Assembly (NCBI RefSeq): GCF_015706575.1
Contig: NW_024037064.1
Location: 8,967,606-9,031,605, forward strand
DNA length: 64,000 bases
Source of the DNA: Patiria miniata
Taxonomy: Eukaryota; Echinodermata; Asteroidea; Valvatida; Asterinidae
Direction of reading: 5' to 3'
Position 1 is the first letter of the stretch. Every line of letters begins with the position of its first letter. This document shows positions 46,221 to 59,010 of the stretch, piece after piece. A program made the position numbers and the translations under genes. The notes beneath the pieces are model-generated. The model did no database searches. It had not been told where the DNA came from and was given only the letters and a program-made list of their open reading frames with translations.

Positions 46221-46766
46221 ATAACTGTAAGCAGCAGTGTAGCCAAGAGTGGGGGGGGGGGGGGGGGGATCCTTCCCCCAAAATTGTGGCCTCCCCTCCG
46301 CCAGTTTCCCCCCCCCCCCCCCCACTGGAAATTTGCTAGTCCCTTTTTCAAGAGGGGCCTTTTTTTTTAAGAATGACCCTTTTTATGTCAAGCGAACGTT
46401 TTTAATTGTGCGGCCATGAAGAGCACAATGCATTGTCAAATAATGTCTGCTATAAAGTGCCGTACCTTAGAAAAATCCATGTCTTGTCCAACTCTTCTCC
46501 CCTCCCCCCCCCCCCCCCCCCGGCATCCCACTTTTCCTCGAATCAGTTGATTTCGTATAGTTTGCTTCAGACTTACGACATTGAAACTGTATAAAGTATT
46601 CTAAAATTTTGACTTTCCACTTTTTTGCTAATTGTATGTCTCTAAAGTTTACAGGTGACTGGTAAAAAAACCTGTTTACCTTTTAGCACGGATGCGATGT
46701 AACTCCCCCCCCGAACTTGAACCCCCCCCCCCCCCCCATGATGAGAACGCTGGCTACGCTGCTGCT
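46221..46766. mobile_element. Possible hAT-type MITE rich in G/C runs
   Basis: CAGCAGTGTAGCCAAGAG at the left and CTGGCTACGCTGCTG at the right are inverted; CAG-GTAGCCA ends are common in hAT elements. Long runs occur at 46251-46268 (G), 46307-46323 (C), 46506-46522 (C) and 46721-46738 (C). No matching 8 bp duplication was found, so the boundaries are tentative. Confidence 0.45.
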
Positions 46767-47465
46767 AGTTTTGTAAATTTATTGGGAAAATATTATTCAG
46801 CTGTTCAGTGCAAAGTGAACAACAAAACAAAACATGTCAATTTTTAGCTGTCCATTTTTACTTTCTTTTATGAACTTTTGAGGAAAACAAATTTGTCATT
46901 TTCAGCAGTTTAATAACAGAACTGATTTGTTCTAGTTTAATCGGATGGGTCTGGGCAGATCTAAAAATGTATGCATGTAAAATGCATAAAAAAAAACCAA
47001 AAAAAAAACTTCAGAGCGGGCATGATTTTATTATGTTTTTTTACATTTTTTAAGTTTTGGATTTGTTTTGCCAGTCTTCATTAAGACTAGTTCAGTTCAA
47101 AACATTCAAACAAAAAATGTAGTTTGACTTTCTATAACATCTATTCATTAGTGTTTTGTCAACAAATTTTTTTCCAATAAAAAAATATTTTTAAGGATAA
47201 AAACAGCATTGTCTGAAAATTCATTCAGTATTTTTTTCATCCTCCCCAAATTGTTCTATCGCAAACATGAGAGTTAGCCACACCCCTTAGACAACTCTAC
47301 GGAATTTTGTATGTTAAATTTTGTTTGTCTAAGATTTTGCGCTTTCCGCGTCCATTTGTATACATGCATTTGCACATGTACATTGTAAAGAGTGCCATTT
47401 AAAATTTGCATGCAGCGATCAATATGGAAAGTTTTGCAGTAAGTTTTTTACAACTGTCAAGGTCT
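46767..47465. other. No gene recognised
   Basis: AT-rich unique sequence. Confidence 0.4.
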
Positions 47466-47469
47466 TTAA

Positions 47470-47872
47470 AGGGAATATACAACATTTGCAAACATCGAAA
47501 AATTTCCAACAGTGGTCGGCCGACCACCATTGGAAAAACCGAACTATTTTTCAACTTCTGCTTCAAATTTACCTTTTTTTCAGTCCAAATTTTGTTTGCT
47601 AAATTGGTAACATGTTCATGAACGGGTGCAGGCCAGCTACACTGGTTCCCTTACCTTACAATTTTCCGGCATCTATAAATTAATACATTTCATCCTTAGT
47701 GGAGTCAGGGAACCAGACTACTTTTTTCGTTTTTCTTGGTTTTTCCAGCATTTTCGAACACAAAACTTCAAACATGGCAGTGTTACAATATTTGTATCTA
47801 TTATACTAACCCCTCAAATAGTTCATTTCTGAAAATTACAGCAATAGCCAATGATGTACATGTACATTCCCT
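47470..47872. mobile_element. TTAA-flanked MITE, second family
   Basis: The ends AGGGAATATACA and TGTACATTCCCT are inverted, and TTAA lies on each side (47466-47469 and 47873-47876). A 16 bp perfect palindrome GTGGTCGGCCGACCAC lies inside at 47512-47527. No coding sequence was found. The ends are unlike those of the TTAA element at 9231. Confidence 0.65.
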
Positions 47873-47876
47873 TTAA

Positions 47877-48715
47877 CCTGCTAAAAGAATATAAACCAAT
47901 GGGCAACAGTTGGTGGTTGGCAAACAACTTACCGTTGAGAGAAAAGTGGCTAAAAAGTGGCACCTGACAATAAAGCGCAAAACATTACAATGAAATAACA
48001 TCACAGTTGTTTGTGTACAAGTAAATGTACGTGCATAGTTTTTGTTTTCGTATATTTTCAACGACAAAAAGCGGTTCGAATATGCGGTTAATATTCAGGA
48101 CAGCCCATCTGTAGCAGTTTAGCACAACGCAATCAACTAAGGCCGAATAAAAAAAAAAACGTGTTTCTCATCCGGGTTTTAAAAAAAAAAAGAGGAAAAG
48201 GGCCTTTTTATTTTTTATTTTTTCAAGATGGCCGCCATTTCAAAATTTCCTGCAACCGTTAGTGTTTCCACTGTTCAGAGACACTTTTAAAATGAAAGAC
48301 AAGTTGGACAAGAGAACTGAACATATTTACAGTGTCATTTACAGTTGTATCGGTCTACAATGAACATATTTCGCAAGTATATATTTTCCGATGAATTTAT
48401 GGAATTTTTCTGTATTTTTTACTGCATTTTTCAAAAATAAAAAATAATTAAAAAATCCAGGCCGCCTCCAAAAAGGAAGCGGATGGGGACGAGAAACAAG
48501 TTTTTTTTTTACTTAGCCTAACCCATGCGTCGTATAACCTCATACTGCTACAAAACATAATATGCCGCCTTTATTCTCAGTTATCGATGTTTCAATCTCG
48601 ATCCACCGTTTAGAAAAATTCCCTAAACAACTTAAAATCATCACCGGCACCAGACTACCATGTGACATCTAAAAACAAATAGTGCGAGATACGTTCATAA
48701 GTTAATCACTGAAGC
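47877..48715. other. No gene recognised
   Basis: Unique sequence with A/T runs and a CAAGATGGCCGCCATTT phrase at 48225. Confidence 0.4.
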
Positions 48716-49450
48716 ATGGAAACCTATTCCTGCAGCATACTCTATGCACAATTGTGGAAGGCCCTTCAACCAGGTTGCAATAAGACCCTCGTGCTAAGAG
48801 ATAAACAAATGTACCATCAAACACATGCAAATCACTAAAGACCTGGAATGTACTCGTGCAACATGCAAGATCTGCATGGTTCAGTGAGGAAGGCCTTTCA
48901 ACCAGGATGTAGCAAGACCCTCTTACTAAGAAGACGTGTGACCAAAACCAGCATCCCAGCAGCCTGCTGTCTTCATGGGTTCCTGTGTAGATGGTTCTAT
49001 CAACTGCGAAATTGCTCCAAACCCCCAGTTCAGCCTTAGCCTACAAGGTCTTGTCTAAATATCAGAGCAGTCTTTAAACTCTCAACAGGTCTCAACAGAT
49101 CATTCTCTTCACTTCACTAAAACTTTGGTCCAGCTGACCAACTTCAGTAACAAGTCCCAAAAACTTAAACATCCATGAGCTCCAACAGCTCAAAGTATTA
49201 ACAGTTCCAATGCCCACCAGCTCCTAGACCCACCATACCCATCCCCAAAAAGCTCCAAGTCCAAATATCATCCAGTCCTCAGCTGATAGTCCAGTTCCCT
49301 CTCAGTAATGTGCCCAACTATTCCTAGACCCACCAATTCCTAGTCTCAATAAAGTCCAGCCAAATAGTCACCAACTCCAAAATTCTTAAGTCCTCAGCTA
49401 GAAGTCCATTTCCCTCTCAGCAGTTTGCCCAACAGCCCAGAGTCCCAAAG
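48716..49450. repeat. Local duplications (131 bp pair and CCCTCTCAG phrases)
   Basis: A ~131 bp segment ending GAAGGCCCTTCAACCAGGTT (near 48758) is repeated near 48889. Further on, AGTCCTCAGCT, TTCCCTCTCAG and CCTAGACCCACCA phrases recur at ~100-150 bp intervals. This is a degenerate tandem array. A plus-strand frame at 48848-49039 is not supported as coding. Confidence 0.5.
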
Positions 49451-49508
49451 CCTACCCCTCTAGCTCAAAATTTCATCCGAGCCTCAGACCCTCAGATCTG
49501 AAAAAATT

Positions 49509-49526
49509 TCAAGGGGTACCCCTTGA
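49509..49526. repeat. 18 bp perfect palindrome
   Basis: TCAAGGGGTACCCCTTGA is self-complementary with no loop. No other feature explains it. Confidence 0.8.
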
Positions 49527-49614
49527 TTTCTGAAATTCTGGCCAGAGCTGAAAAATTTTCTAAGTCCAAAGACCTAAGGGTTTTAATTACGAAAACCGGA
49601 TAATTTTTCAAGAA

Positions 49615-49830
49615 AGTGCCATGGCAGAGCGGAAAAAGAGAGAGCTGGCATGCAGAAGGTACGCGGTTCAACCCTGCTCCATGCTACTATTTTATATATT
49701 TATTTTTAAATTCACCATTACAGAGACCAAAATTTATTTTTCCTCCCGGGGCCCCGGCTGGGATTTGATCCGGGGCCCCCGGCCTGGCGGTCAGCGAGCT
49801 GGACCACCAGGCCAAATGCTTCTTCGAAAA
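49615..49830. mobile_element. Two tRNA-like SINE heads facing each other
   Basis: A plus-strand head has A box TGGCAGAGCGG (49622-49632) and B box GGTTCAACCCT (49665-49675). About 85 bp away a minus-strand head has A box TGGTCCAGCTCG (49806-49795) and B-like GGATCAAATCCC (49771-49760). They share a short AT-rich middle. Either two SINEs inserted tail-to-tail, or a dimeric inverted SINE. Confidence 0.6.
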
Positions 49831-49859
49831 TTTGTTCTCGGAACTTATATTTAAAGGTT

Positions 49860-50030
49860 AGATTGCGCAATCAAAAAAATATATGCAAATGACCCTTTAC
49901 CTCATTTGAATAACAATAGCAGAAAAAAATCAAGGAAATGGCTGGGGATGCAAAATATATATGCAAATGCCCTTTACCTCATTTGAATAACAATAGCAGG
50001 AAAAAAAAATTTAAAAATGGCCAGGGGCAC
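49860..50030. repeat. Direct duplication of ~85 bp
   Basis: ATATATGCAAATG, CCCTTTACCTCATTTGAAT and AACAATAGCAG appear twice in the same order, ~85 bp apart (starts near 49879 and 49959). Confidence 0.75.
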
Positions 50031-51430
50031 ACAATGCCATTTTAAAACCAAATTTATAATGTAATTTATTAATTTCCAGTATTTTATGCACAATAAATAG
50101 TAAGTACGACAAAATTACACTTACATTTTCTTAAATACATGTTAGGAGAAACAAACGCAAAGATATATTTAAAGAAATACAAATATACGGTTAACTAAAT
50201 GATTTGTTTCAGTCAATAAATTAAAACTGTACCGCTACCAGGTGAAAAAACTTTACACCAAAAAAAATGCTAAATTTTACATTGCGAAAAGGGCAAGTCA
50301 GTATGGATTAAGCTAAAAAGTCCTTATAGAGGTATTTGCTAATACATGTAAATTTATAACCATACTTTTGGTACATAAACTGCAATTGTTTTGTTTTAGT
50401 TAAATAAATATTTTAAATCTAACACTTGGTGACATAACCCGCATATTATTATATTAGCTGACAGGAAGGTTTAAATTCTTTACAAATTCTATTTGACTTT
50501 TTCAATACATTTTCAGTACATTTTCTCCTTAATTTCAATTATGTAGTTTGTTTTTAATACAAGAGGAACAAATGTCAAAATCATTACATTACATGTAACC
50601 ATTACAAAAACCACATGTACATGCAACTTAATCTTATATATTTGTTCTTTTTAGTAAATCATTCCAAATATCATCATACATATGTAGGAGTGACTATTTG
50701 AACTTTTAACCTCATTTAGTCACACATAGGTAATTATCATTATAGTCTAATGAATTTTAACCATAAATCTATATTTACTTTTTGAGTGCATGTGGAATGG
50801 TTCAACCCAATGCTCCAGAGTCATGAAAATAGCGAATGGAATTTAGTTACTTTTATTTTCATCTTTTCCAAAAAACAAATTGAAAAAAAAAAAATTATCT
50901 TGAAAGCTAACCATCTTTGAATGAGTTAGGTTGAACTCAATTTCTTTTAAATAATTTTTTTTCAGTTTCATCTCCAATTAATTGCATGTTATTTGTGATT
51001 GTCCAACTTCAAAATGTTCTACAGAATTGATCAAAACCAAAATATTATTTGTTCTTTTGAATTAACTTTCATTTTTGTGGGAACAGCTAGCTGTAGGCCT
51101 AGATATGACAGCACCAAATACTACACCTTTTACTCAGAATCTACAATAAATTCTCAAAATCTCATATCCATGTTTAATGTAACTCTATATTTAGCATTGC
51201 ATTGGAATCCATTACACAGACTGGTTGATCTGACCTACGCCTTCTGCGCAACAGCACTTTGTTCGTTTTGTGCAATTTAGATCAACGCGTTACATTAATT
51301 ATACATTAATAATTGGAAGCATTGCAAGAAAGAAACCAAAGAAATGGGACGATCTGACAATCATTCAACTGTTTGACCCAAGCAGATCAGTTTTATATTC
51401 CATTATTTAATTGCCTTGATTCTTAAATTA
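50031..51430. other. No gene recognised (1.4 kb)
   Basis: Very AT-rich unique sequence, no supported feature. Confidence 0.45.
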
Positions 51431-51435
51431 GTATT

Positions 51436-54400
51436 CATCCATTGAAATTACACGTATGCACAAGTTATACATGCTTAATTTAAATTCAACGTATCCCCCC
51501 CCAGCATTCATTGAAATTACACGTATGCACAAGTTATACATGCTTAATTTAAATTCAACGTATCCCCCCCCCCCAACATCCATTGAAATTACACGCATGC
51601 ACAAGTTATACATGCTTAATTTAAATTCAACGTATACCCCCCCCCAGCATCCATTGAAATTACACGTATGCACAAGTTATACATGCTTAATTTAAATTCA
51701 ACGTAAACCCCCCCCAGCATCCATTGAAATTACACGTATGCACAAGTAATACATGCTTAATTTAAATTCAACGTATACCCCCCAGCATTCATTGAAATTA
51801 CACGTATGCACAAGTTATACATGCTTAATTTAAATTCAACGTATCCCCCCCCCCAGCATCCATTGAAATTACACGTATGCACAAGTTATACATGCTTAAT
51901 TTAAATTCAACGTATACCCCCCCCCCAGCATCCATTGAAATTACACGTATGCACAAGTTATACATGCTTAATTTAAATTCAACATATACCCCCCAGCATC
52001 CATTGAAATTACACGTATGTACAAGTTGTACATGCTTAATTTAAATTCAACGTATACCCCCCAGCATCCATTGAAATTACACGTATGCACAAGTTATACA
52101 TGCTTAATTTAAATTCATCGTATATACCCCCCCCCCCAGCATCCATTGAAATTACACGTATGCACAAGTTATACATGCTTAATTTAAATTCAACGTATCC
52201 CCCCCAGCATCCATTGAAATTACACGTATGCACAAGTTATACATGCTTAATTTAAATTCAAAGTATACCCCCCAGCATCCACTGAAATTACACATATGCA
52301 CAAGTTATACATGCTTAATTTAAATTCAACGTATACCCCCCCCAGCATCCATTGAAATTACACGTATGCACAAGTTATACATGCTTAATTTAAATTCAAC
52401 GTATACCCCCAGCGTCCATTGAAATTAGACGTATGCACAAGTTATACATGCTTAATTTAAATTCAACGTATACCCCCCCCCCAGCATCCATTGAAATTAC
52501 ACATATGCACAAGTTATACATGCTTAATTTAAATTCAACATATACCCCCCCCCAGCATCCATTGAAATTACACATATGCACAAGTTATACATGCTTAATT
52601 TAAATTCAACGTATACCCCCCCCCCAGCATCCATTGAAATTACACATATGCACAAGTTATACATGCTTAATTTAAATTCAACATATACCCCCCCAGCATC
52701 CATTGAAATTACACATATGCACAAGTTATACATGCTTAATTTAAATTCAACGTATACCCCCCCCCCCAGCATCCATTGAAATTACACGTATGCACAAGTT
52801 ATACATGCTTAATTTAAATTCAACGTATCCCCCCCAGCATTCATTGAAATTACACGTATGCACAAGTTATACATGCTTAATTTAAATTCAACGTATCCCC
52901 CCCCCCCAACATCCATTGAAATTACACGCATGCACAAGTTATACATGCTTAATTTAAATTCAACGTATACCCCCCCCAGCATCCATTGAAATTACACGTA
53001 TGCACAAGTTATACATGCTTAATTTAAATTCAACGTAAACCCCCCCCAGCATCCATTGAAATTACACGTATGCACAAGTAATACATGCTTAATTTAAATT
53101 CAACGTATACCCCCCCAGCATTCATTGAAATTACACGTATGCACAAGTTATACATGCTTAATTCAAATTCAACGTATCCCCCCCCCCAGCATCCATTGAA
53201 ATTACACGTATGCACAAGTTATACATGCTTAATTTAAATTCAACGTATACCCCCCCCCCAGCATCCATTGAAATTACACGTATGCACAAGTTATACATGC
53301 TTAATTTAAATTCAACATATACCCCCCAGCATCCATTGAAATTACACGTATGTACAAGTTGTACATGCTTAATTTAAATTCAACGTATACCCCCCAGCAT
53401 CCATTGAAATTACACGTATGCACAAGTTATACATGCTTAATTTAAATTCATCGTATATACCCCCCCCCCCCAGCATCCATTGAAATTACACGTATGCACA
53501 AGTTATACATGCTTAATTTAAATTCAACGTATCCCCCCCAGCATCCATTGAAATTACACGTATGCACAAGTTATACATGCTTAATTTAAATTCAAAGTAT
53601 ACCCCCCAGCATCCACTGAAATTACACATATGCACAAGTTATACATGCTTAATTTAAATTCAACGTATACCCCCCCCAGCATCCATTGAAATTACACGTA
53701 TGCACAAGTTATACATGCTTAATTTAAATTCAACGTATACCCCCAGCGTCCATTGAAATTAGACGTATGCACAAGTTATACATGCTTAATTTAAATTCAA
53801 CGTATACCCCCCCCCCAGCATCCATTGAAATTACACATATGCACAAGTTATACATGCTTAATTTAAATTCAACATATACCCCCCCCCAGCATCCATTGAA
53901 ATTACACATATGCACAAGTTATACATGCTTAATTTAAATTCAACGTATACCCCCCCCCCCAGCATCCATTGAAATTACACATATGCACAAGTTATACATG
54001 CTTAATTTAAATTCAACATATACCCCCCAGCATCCATTGAAATTACACGTATGCACAAGTTATACATGCTTAATTTAAATTCAACGTATCCCCCCCCCAG
54101 CATCCATTGAAATTACACGTATGCACAAGTTATACATGCTTAATTTAAATTCAACGTATACCCCCCAGCATCCATTGAAATTACACGTATGCACAAGTTA
54201 TACATGCTTAACTTAAATTCAACGTATCCCCCCCCCCAGCATCCATTGAAATTACACGTATGCACAAGTTATACATGCTTAATTTAAATTCAACGTATCC
54301 CCCCCCCAGCATCCATTGAAATTACACGTATGCACAAGTTATACATGCTTAATTTAAATTCAACGTATACCCCCCTCCCCCCAGCATCCATTGAAATTAC

Positions 54401-54804
54401 ACGTATGCACAAGTTATACATGCTTAACTTAAATTCAACGTATCCCCCCCCCCAGCATCCATTGAAATTACACGTATGCACAAGTTATACATGCTTAATT
54501 TAAATTCAACGTATCCCCCCCCCAGCATCCATTGAAATTACACGTATGCACAAGTTATACATGCTTAATTTAAATTCAACGTATCCCCCCCAGCATCCAT
54601 TGAAATTACACGTATGCACAAGTTATACATGCTTAATTTAAATTCAACGTATCCCCCCCCAGCATCCATTGAAATTACACGTATGCACAAGTTATACATG
54701 CTTAATTTAAATTCAACGTATCCCCCCCCCAGCATCCATTGAAATTACACGTATGCACAAGTTATACATGCTTAATTTAAATTCAACGTATACCCCCCCC
54801 CCCA
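51436..54804 (+). repeat. ~67 bp minisatellite array, ~50 copies
   Basis: The unit begins CATCCATTGAAATTACAC, continues ACAAGTTATACATGCTTAAT and ends in CAACGTATA plus a variable C run then CAG. Units differ mostly in C-run length (about 5-12). Rare variants recur at a fixed offset: AAGTAATACATGC at 51744 and 53076, GTATGTACAAGTTGTAC at 52015 and 53348, and AGCGTCC at 52411 and 53745. This shows a block duplication of about 1,333 bp (~20 units). Long frames here, which read like YVEFKLSMYNLC, are repeat artefacts. Confidence 0.95.
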
Positions 54805-55320
54805 TCATAATGTACAAGCTTTTAGTTCATAACTTTTTTTTCATTCTAATATTTGTATATATTCCTGATATTTTGCAGCCTGGCAAATCTGCCTTTATTA
54901 GTTTAATTCATTTCTTTTATTGATGGATAGCATCTAGGTTACATCAAAATATTAACTAAGAAATATGTTAAAATTAGGGATATTCATACCTATAACATTT
55001 ACATTGTACACAGGTTGAAAAACTAAGCATTTCTTTTTTCTTGATCCTGGAATTTTAAGCATCATCTTCATATAGATAAATCCAATGTCGGAAAGACTTT
55101 TCACAGAATTATGACATCATCACATACTGGTGCACCTTCGGTGGATTTCTGCATAGAAAGGGCCGGGCATCTGTTGTACAGGGTTACCAATGAATACCTG
55201 TCAAATAATGTAAAACAAAATTACCGGTACAAAGTTATTGATTTTAAATAAACATGTTAATCAGAATATAGGATAAAATGTGGAGAAGGCAATATTTTTT
55301 GAGGGTTCATTCTGCCCGTC
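54805..55320. other. No gene recognised
   Basis: Unique AT-rich sequence after the minisatellite. Confidence 0.4.
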
Positions 55321-55480
55321 ATAAATAAATTAATGAGGTTAGTAAATTTAAGCTTTCTGAAATCATATTTAATGTATACGTGTGTATTTCATCTCTACCA
55401 ATAAATAAATAACTTAATGAGGTTAAATTTCAGCTTTCTGAAAGCACATTTAATGTACATGTGTGTATTTCATCTCTGCT
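55321..55480. repeat. Tandem duplication of ~80 bp
   Basis: AATGAGGTTA, AGCTTTCTGAAA and TGTGTATTTCATCTCT occur in the same order twice, starting near 55321 and 55401. Confidence 0.8.
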
Positions 55481-56549
55481 TTTAAGTTTCCAATTGGAGT
55501 ATTCAATGTAGCCTACATGTAGGTTAATGCATTGTCCTTTTTCCATTAATTGTAATTTAAAGCTTCAAGTAGTAATAATTTTTAATAGTTCTTAGCCTAG
55601 AAATGCAAGTTTTGTTCAGCAGTTCATAAGTTGGGAAAACAGTTGAATTGTGGGGAATACATGTAGGCCTAAGCCTATACAAATAGTCCTGAAACCCCCC
55701 CCCCCCCCCCCCCCGTCCTCAAAATAAAAATACATGTATGTTCAATTCTAATATAAATAAGGAGGAAAAATTGGAGTTGAAACATTAACTTAAACCTCAA
55801 TTGTAAATTGTGCAATCATGTACTTTATTATTCCATGTAGGCCTAACTGCACAAAAGAACAAGTGATATTATCAATTTATAATCATAATGTTAAGTGTAG
55901 GCCTACATGTATATTGCTCTTGAACATGGTGGCTTAGACTGAGCTAAATATAAATGGGTACAAAATAAAAAAAACATTAATATACATTATATCCCCCCAA
56001 ATTAGGACTTCAGTATTCAAAACTAAATGTGTCTCACTATTTTACATCCCTCCACAAAAATCTCCTTGAAATGAAACAATAACTAACTGCATGGATAAAT
56101 CGGCAATGAAAAAGTAACTATTGTACATGCATAAAAAATTACCTGTTTAAGTGAAACTCACTGTGTACGGTATTCCAGTTTTTGTGGCCTTGACAATTGG
56201 TGAGACATAGCAGACTTCAACGACTTGCAAAAATTAACTGCTTGGCGAAGCAAAAAGAGTGAATACCATGTATTAGTAAAGTTTGATGTTTTCCAAAACT
56301 CTGCATTCACTTATTGCAGCGCAGGCATTTTGGGTTCCAATCCAGTCAATGTAAAGGATACCAATGCAATGCTGAAAAATATCATTCATTGTAAAAAAAG
56401 TATAAATACTATAAAAACTGTCACAAATATTTCTAAAAAAACATACATCTAGTTTGTTAAGTAATTAAGACTGTTTATGTATTCGGACAATGCATATGTT
56501 ACCAATTTCACTGACATCATTTATAGTATTCAGATTGTATGCATAGTAC
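55481..56549. other. No gene recognised; one long C run
   Basis: Contains a C20 run at 55695-55714 and TAGGCCTA/TACATGTA words (55665, 55901). No coding evidence. Confidence 0.45.
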
Positions 56550-56554
56550 TAGTG

Positions 56555-56660
56555 GCCCCAGTAGGTTTAGTTGTCCATAGAGGAGGCTGTAGCTCAGTAT
56601 TCTTGAGGTATATCTGCCTCGGAGGACTTCTTCAACACCAGGGAAGCCAAGTGAATGCAG
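56555..56660 (-). other. Segment related to 57155-57245
   Basis: On the minus strand it contains CTTCCCTGGTGTTGA and TAAACCTACTGGGGCCAC, aligned with CTTCCCTGGTGCTGA and TGAACCTACTGAGGCCAC at 57240-57155. One frame reads ASLVLKKSSEADIPQEY and then stops. The related copy reads ASLVLRSSFIAEVARLLASF. This could be a duplicated exon or a dispersed repeat; no splice-site pair supports the exon reading. Confidence 0.3.
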
Positions 56661-57154
56661 AAGGGCTTCAAAACAAAAACAGAGGAAATTATAAAACTAA
56701 AATTAGTTCACAATTATGTTCATGTATAAATTACATGTTAAATATATATATAATTGTAATATGACCAGTCACAGTCACAAACTCAATTCTGTTAACCTTC
56801 CATGCCTTTTGCACAGTGCACAGGCTAGCCACTAACAGATCATATATTATTTTGTATAGGCTCTGGGGTAGTCAAATTCCATCAATAGTCAAAATTAGGT
56901 GACTGGTCAGCAAATACCCTTGGCAGTCAAAGCATAGCTATGTATCATCAGGTTAACAGTTACAGCCAGTCAATTTTGCTCTATGAGGGCAGGGAGTATA
57001 TTCAACTGATAAAACAGTCACTTGATTGATTTTGACTGCTGGGTTGGCCTTGTTGAAATTGCCAGCCAGAGATCGAGGGAGGGTCAATTTATGTTTTCTT
57101 TGAACAAATTAAATTAACTTTGTACCATGATCATGTGAAGACAAATGCTCTCGT

Positions 57155-57245
57155 GGCCTCAGTAGGTTCATCTGTCCGGGGAAAGGAAGCAAGTAGTCTT
57201 GCGACTTCTGCTATAAAGGAGGACCTCAGCACCAGGGAAGCTGAC
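57155..57245 (-). other. Segment related to 56555-56660
   Basis: Counterpart of the segment above. On the minus strand a CATGTCAG precedes CTTCCCTGG and could be a 3' splice site. The frame stays open for ~35 codons. No domain was recognised. Confidence 0.3.
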
Positions 57246-57521
57246 ATGATTGCAAATACAAAAAAAAAGGGAAATAAATAAAGTTAAATCATGCAGTACT
57301 GTATACAAACAATCAAGTAAAATATGTTGGAGTAAAAGAAGTTAAAATGAACCGTGAGCTGAGAAGTGATCAATTTGAGGAGTCACGGTGAACGTAGAGT
57401 GAAATGAAGGAAAAGTGATGGGCTTATAATTCCTACAATTTATTTCAGAGTGATTTGGTGAGATGAATTGTGAAATAAGAGAAATATGGTGAAGTGTGCC
57501 CTACTCTTCGCTTTTACTTCA

Positions 57522-59010
57522 GTTTGAATGATGCAGGTGAGTGCTAGTGTTTGAATGATGCAGGTGAGTGCTAGTGTTTGAATGATGCAGGTGATTGCTA
57601 GTGTTTGAATGATGTGTTTGAATGATGCAGGTGAGTGCTAATGTTTGAATGATGCAGGTGAGTGCTAGTGTTTAAATAATGAAGGTGAGTGCTAGTGTTT
57701 GAATGATGCAGGTGAGTGCTAGCTAATGTTTTAACGAGCAGGTGAGTGCTAGTGTTTGAATGATGCAGGTGAGTGCTAATGTTTGAATGATGCAGGTGAG
57801 TGCTAATGTTTGAATGATGCAGGTGAGTGCTAATGTTTGAATGATGCAGGTGAGTGCTAGTGTTTGAATGATGCAGGTGAGTGCTAGTGTTTGAATGATG
57901 CAGGTGAGTGCTAGTGTTTGAATGATGCAGGTGAGTGCTAGTGTTTGAACGATGCATGTGAGTGCTAATTATGTTTGAATGATGCAGGTTAGTGCTGATG
58001 TTAGATTGATGCAGGTGAGTGCTAGTGTTTGAATGATGCAGGTGAGCGCTAGTGTTTGAATGATGCAGGTGATCAGTGCTAGTGTTTGAATGATCGATGC
58101 AGGTGAGTGCTAGTGTTTGAACGATGCAGGTGAGTGCCAGTGTTTGAACGATGCAGGTGAGTGCTAGTGTTTGAACGATGCAGGTGAGTGCTAGTGTTTG
58201 AATGATGCAGGTGAGTGCTAGTGTTTGAATGATGCAGGTGAGTGCTAGTGTTTGAATGATGCAGGTGAGTGCTAGTGTTTGAATGATGCAGGTGAGTGCT
58301 AATGTTTGAATGATCGATGCAGGTGAGTGCTAGTGTTTGAACGATGCAGGTGAGTGCCAGTGTTTGAACGATGCAGGTGAGTGCTAATGTTTGAACGATG
58401 CAGGTGAGTGCTAATGTTTGAACAATGCAGGTGAGTGCTAGTGTTTGAACGATGCAGGTGAATGCTAATGTTTGAATGATGCAGGTGAGTGCTAATGTTT
58501 GAATGATGCAGGTGAGTGCTAGTGTTTGAACGATGCAGGTGAGTGCTAGTGTTTGAATGATGCAGGTGAGTGCTAATGTTTGAATGATGCAGGTGAGTGC
58601 TAGTGTTTGAATGATGCAGGTGAGTGCTAGTGTTTGAATGATGCAGGTGAGTGCTAGTGTTTGAATGATGCAGGTGAGTGCTAGTGTTTGAATGATGCAG
58701 GTGAGTGCTAGTGTTTGAATGATGCAGGTTAGTGCTAGTGTTTGAATGATGGCGGTGAGTACTATTGTTTGAATGATGCAGGTGAGTGCTAGTGTTTGAT
58801 GCAGGTGAGTGCTAGTGTTTGAATAGTGCTAGTGTTTGAATGATGCTAGTGTTTGAATGATGCAGGTGAATGCTAGTATTTGAATGCAGGTCAGTGCTAG
58901 TATTTGAATGATGCAGGTGAGTGCTATAGTGTTTGAACGATGCAGGTGAGTGCTAGTGTTTGAGTGATGCAGGTGAGTGCTAGTGTTCGAATGATGGAGG
59001 TGAGTGCTAG
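57522..59010 (+). repeat. 27 bp minisatellite carrying a 5' splice-site consensus
   Basis: Consensus TGTTTGAATGATGCAGGTGA then GTGCTAG, 27 bp, about 50 copies, with A/G changes at the CTARTG position and AACGATG/AATGATG variants. Each unit contains CAGGTGAGT, which matches the U1 5' splice-site consensus. A GATCGATGC variant at 58092 and 58312 marks a ~220 bp (8-unit) internal duplication. The open frame reading STHLHHSN repeats on the minus strand is an artefact. Copies decay at the right end (58735-59010). Confidence 0.95.

Noticed and set aside
51428..54481. Several frames reading YVEFKLSMYNLC and its antisense
   Set aside because: They are produced by the 67 bp minisatellite and break wherever the C-run length changes.
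51436..54804. CRISPR-like array
   Set aside because: There are no unique spacers: the whole unit repeats and the only variable part is a C run. The genome is eukaryotic.
57598..57957. 119-codon minus-strand frame of STHLHHSN repeats
   Set aside because: It is a translation of the 27 bp minisatellite; 27 is a multiple of three, so any stop-free phase stays open.
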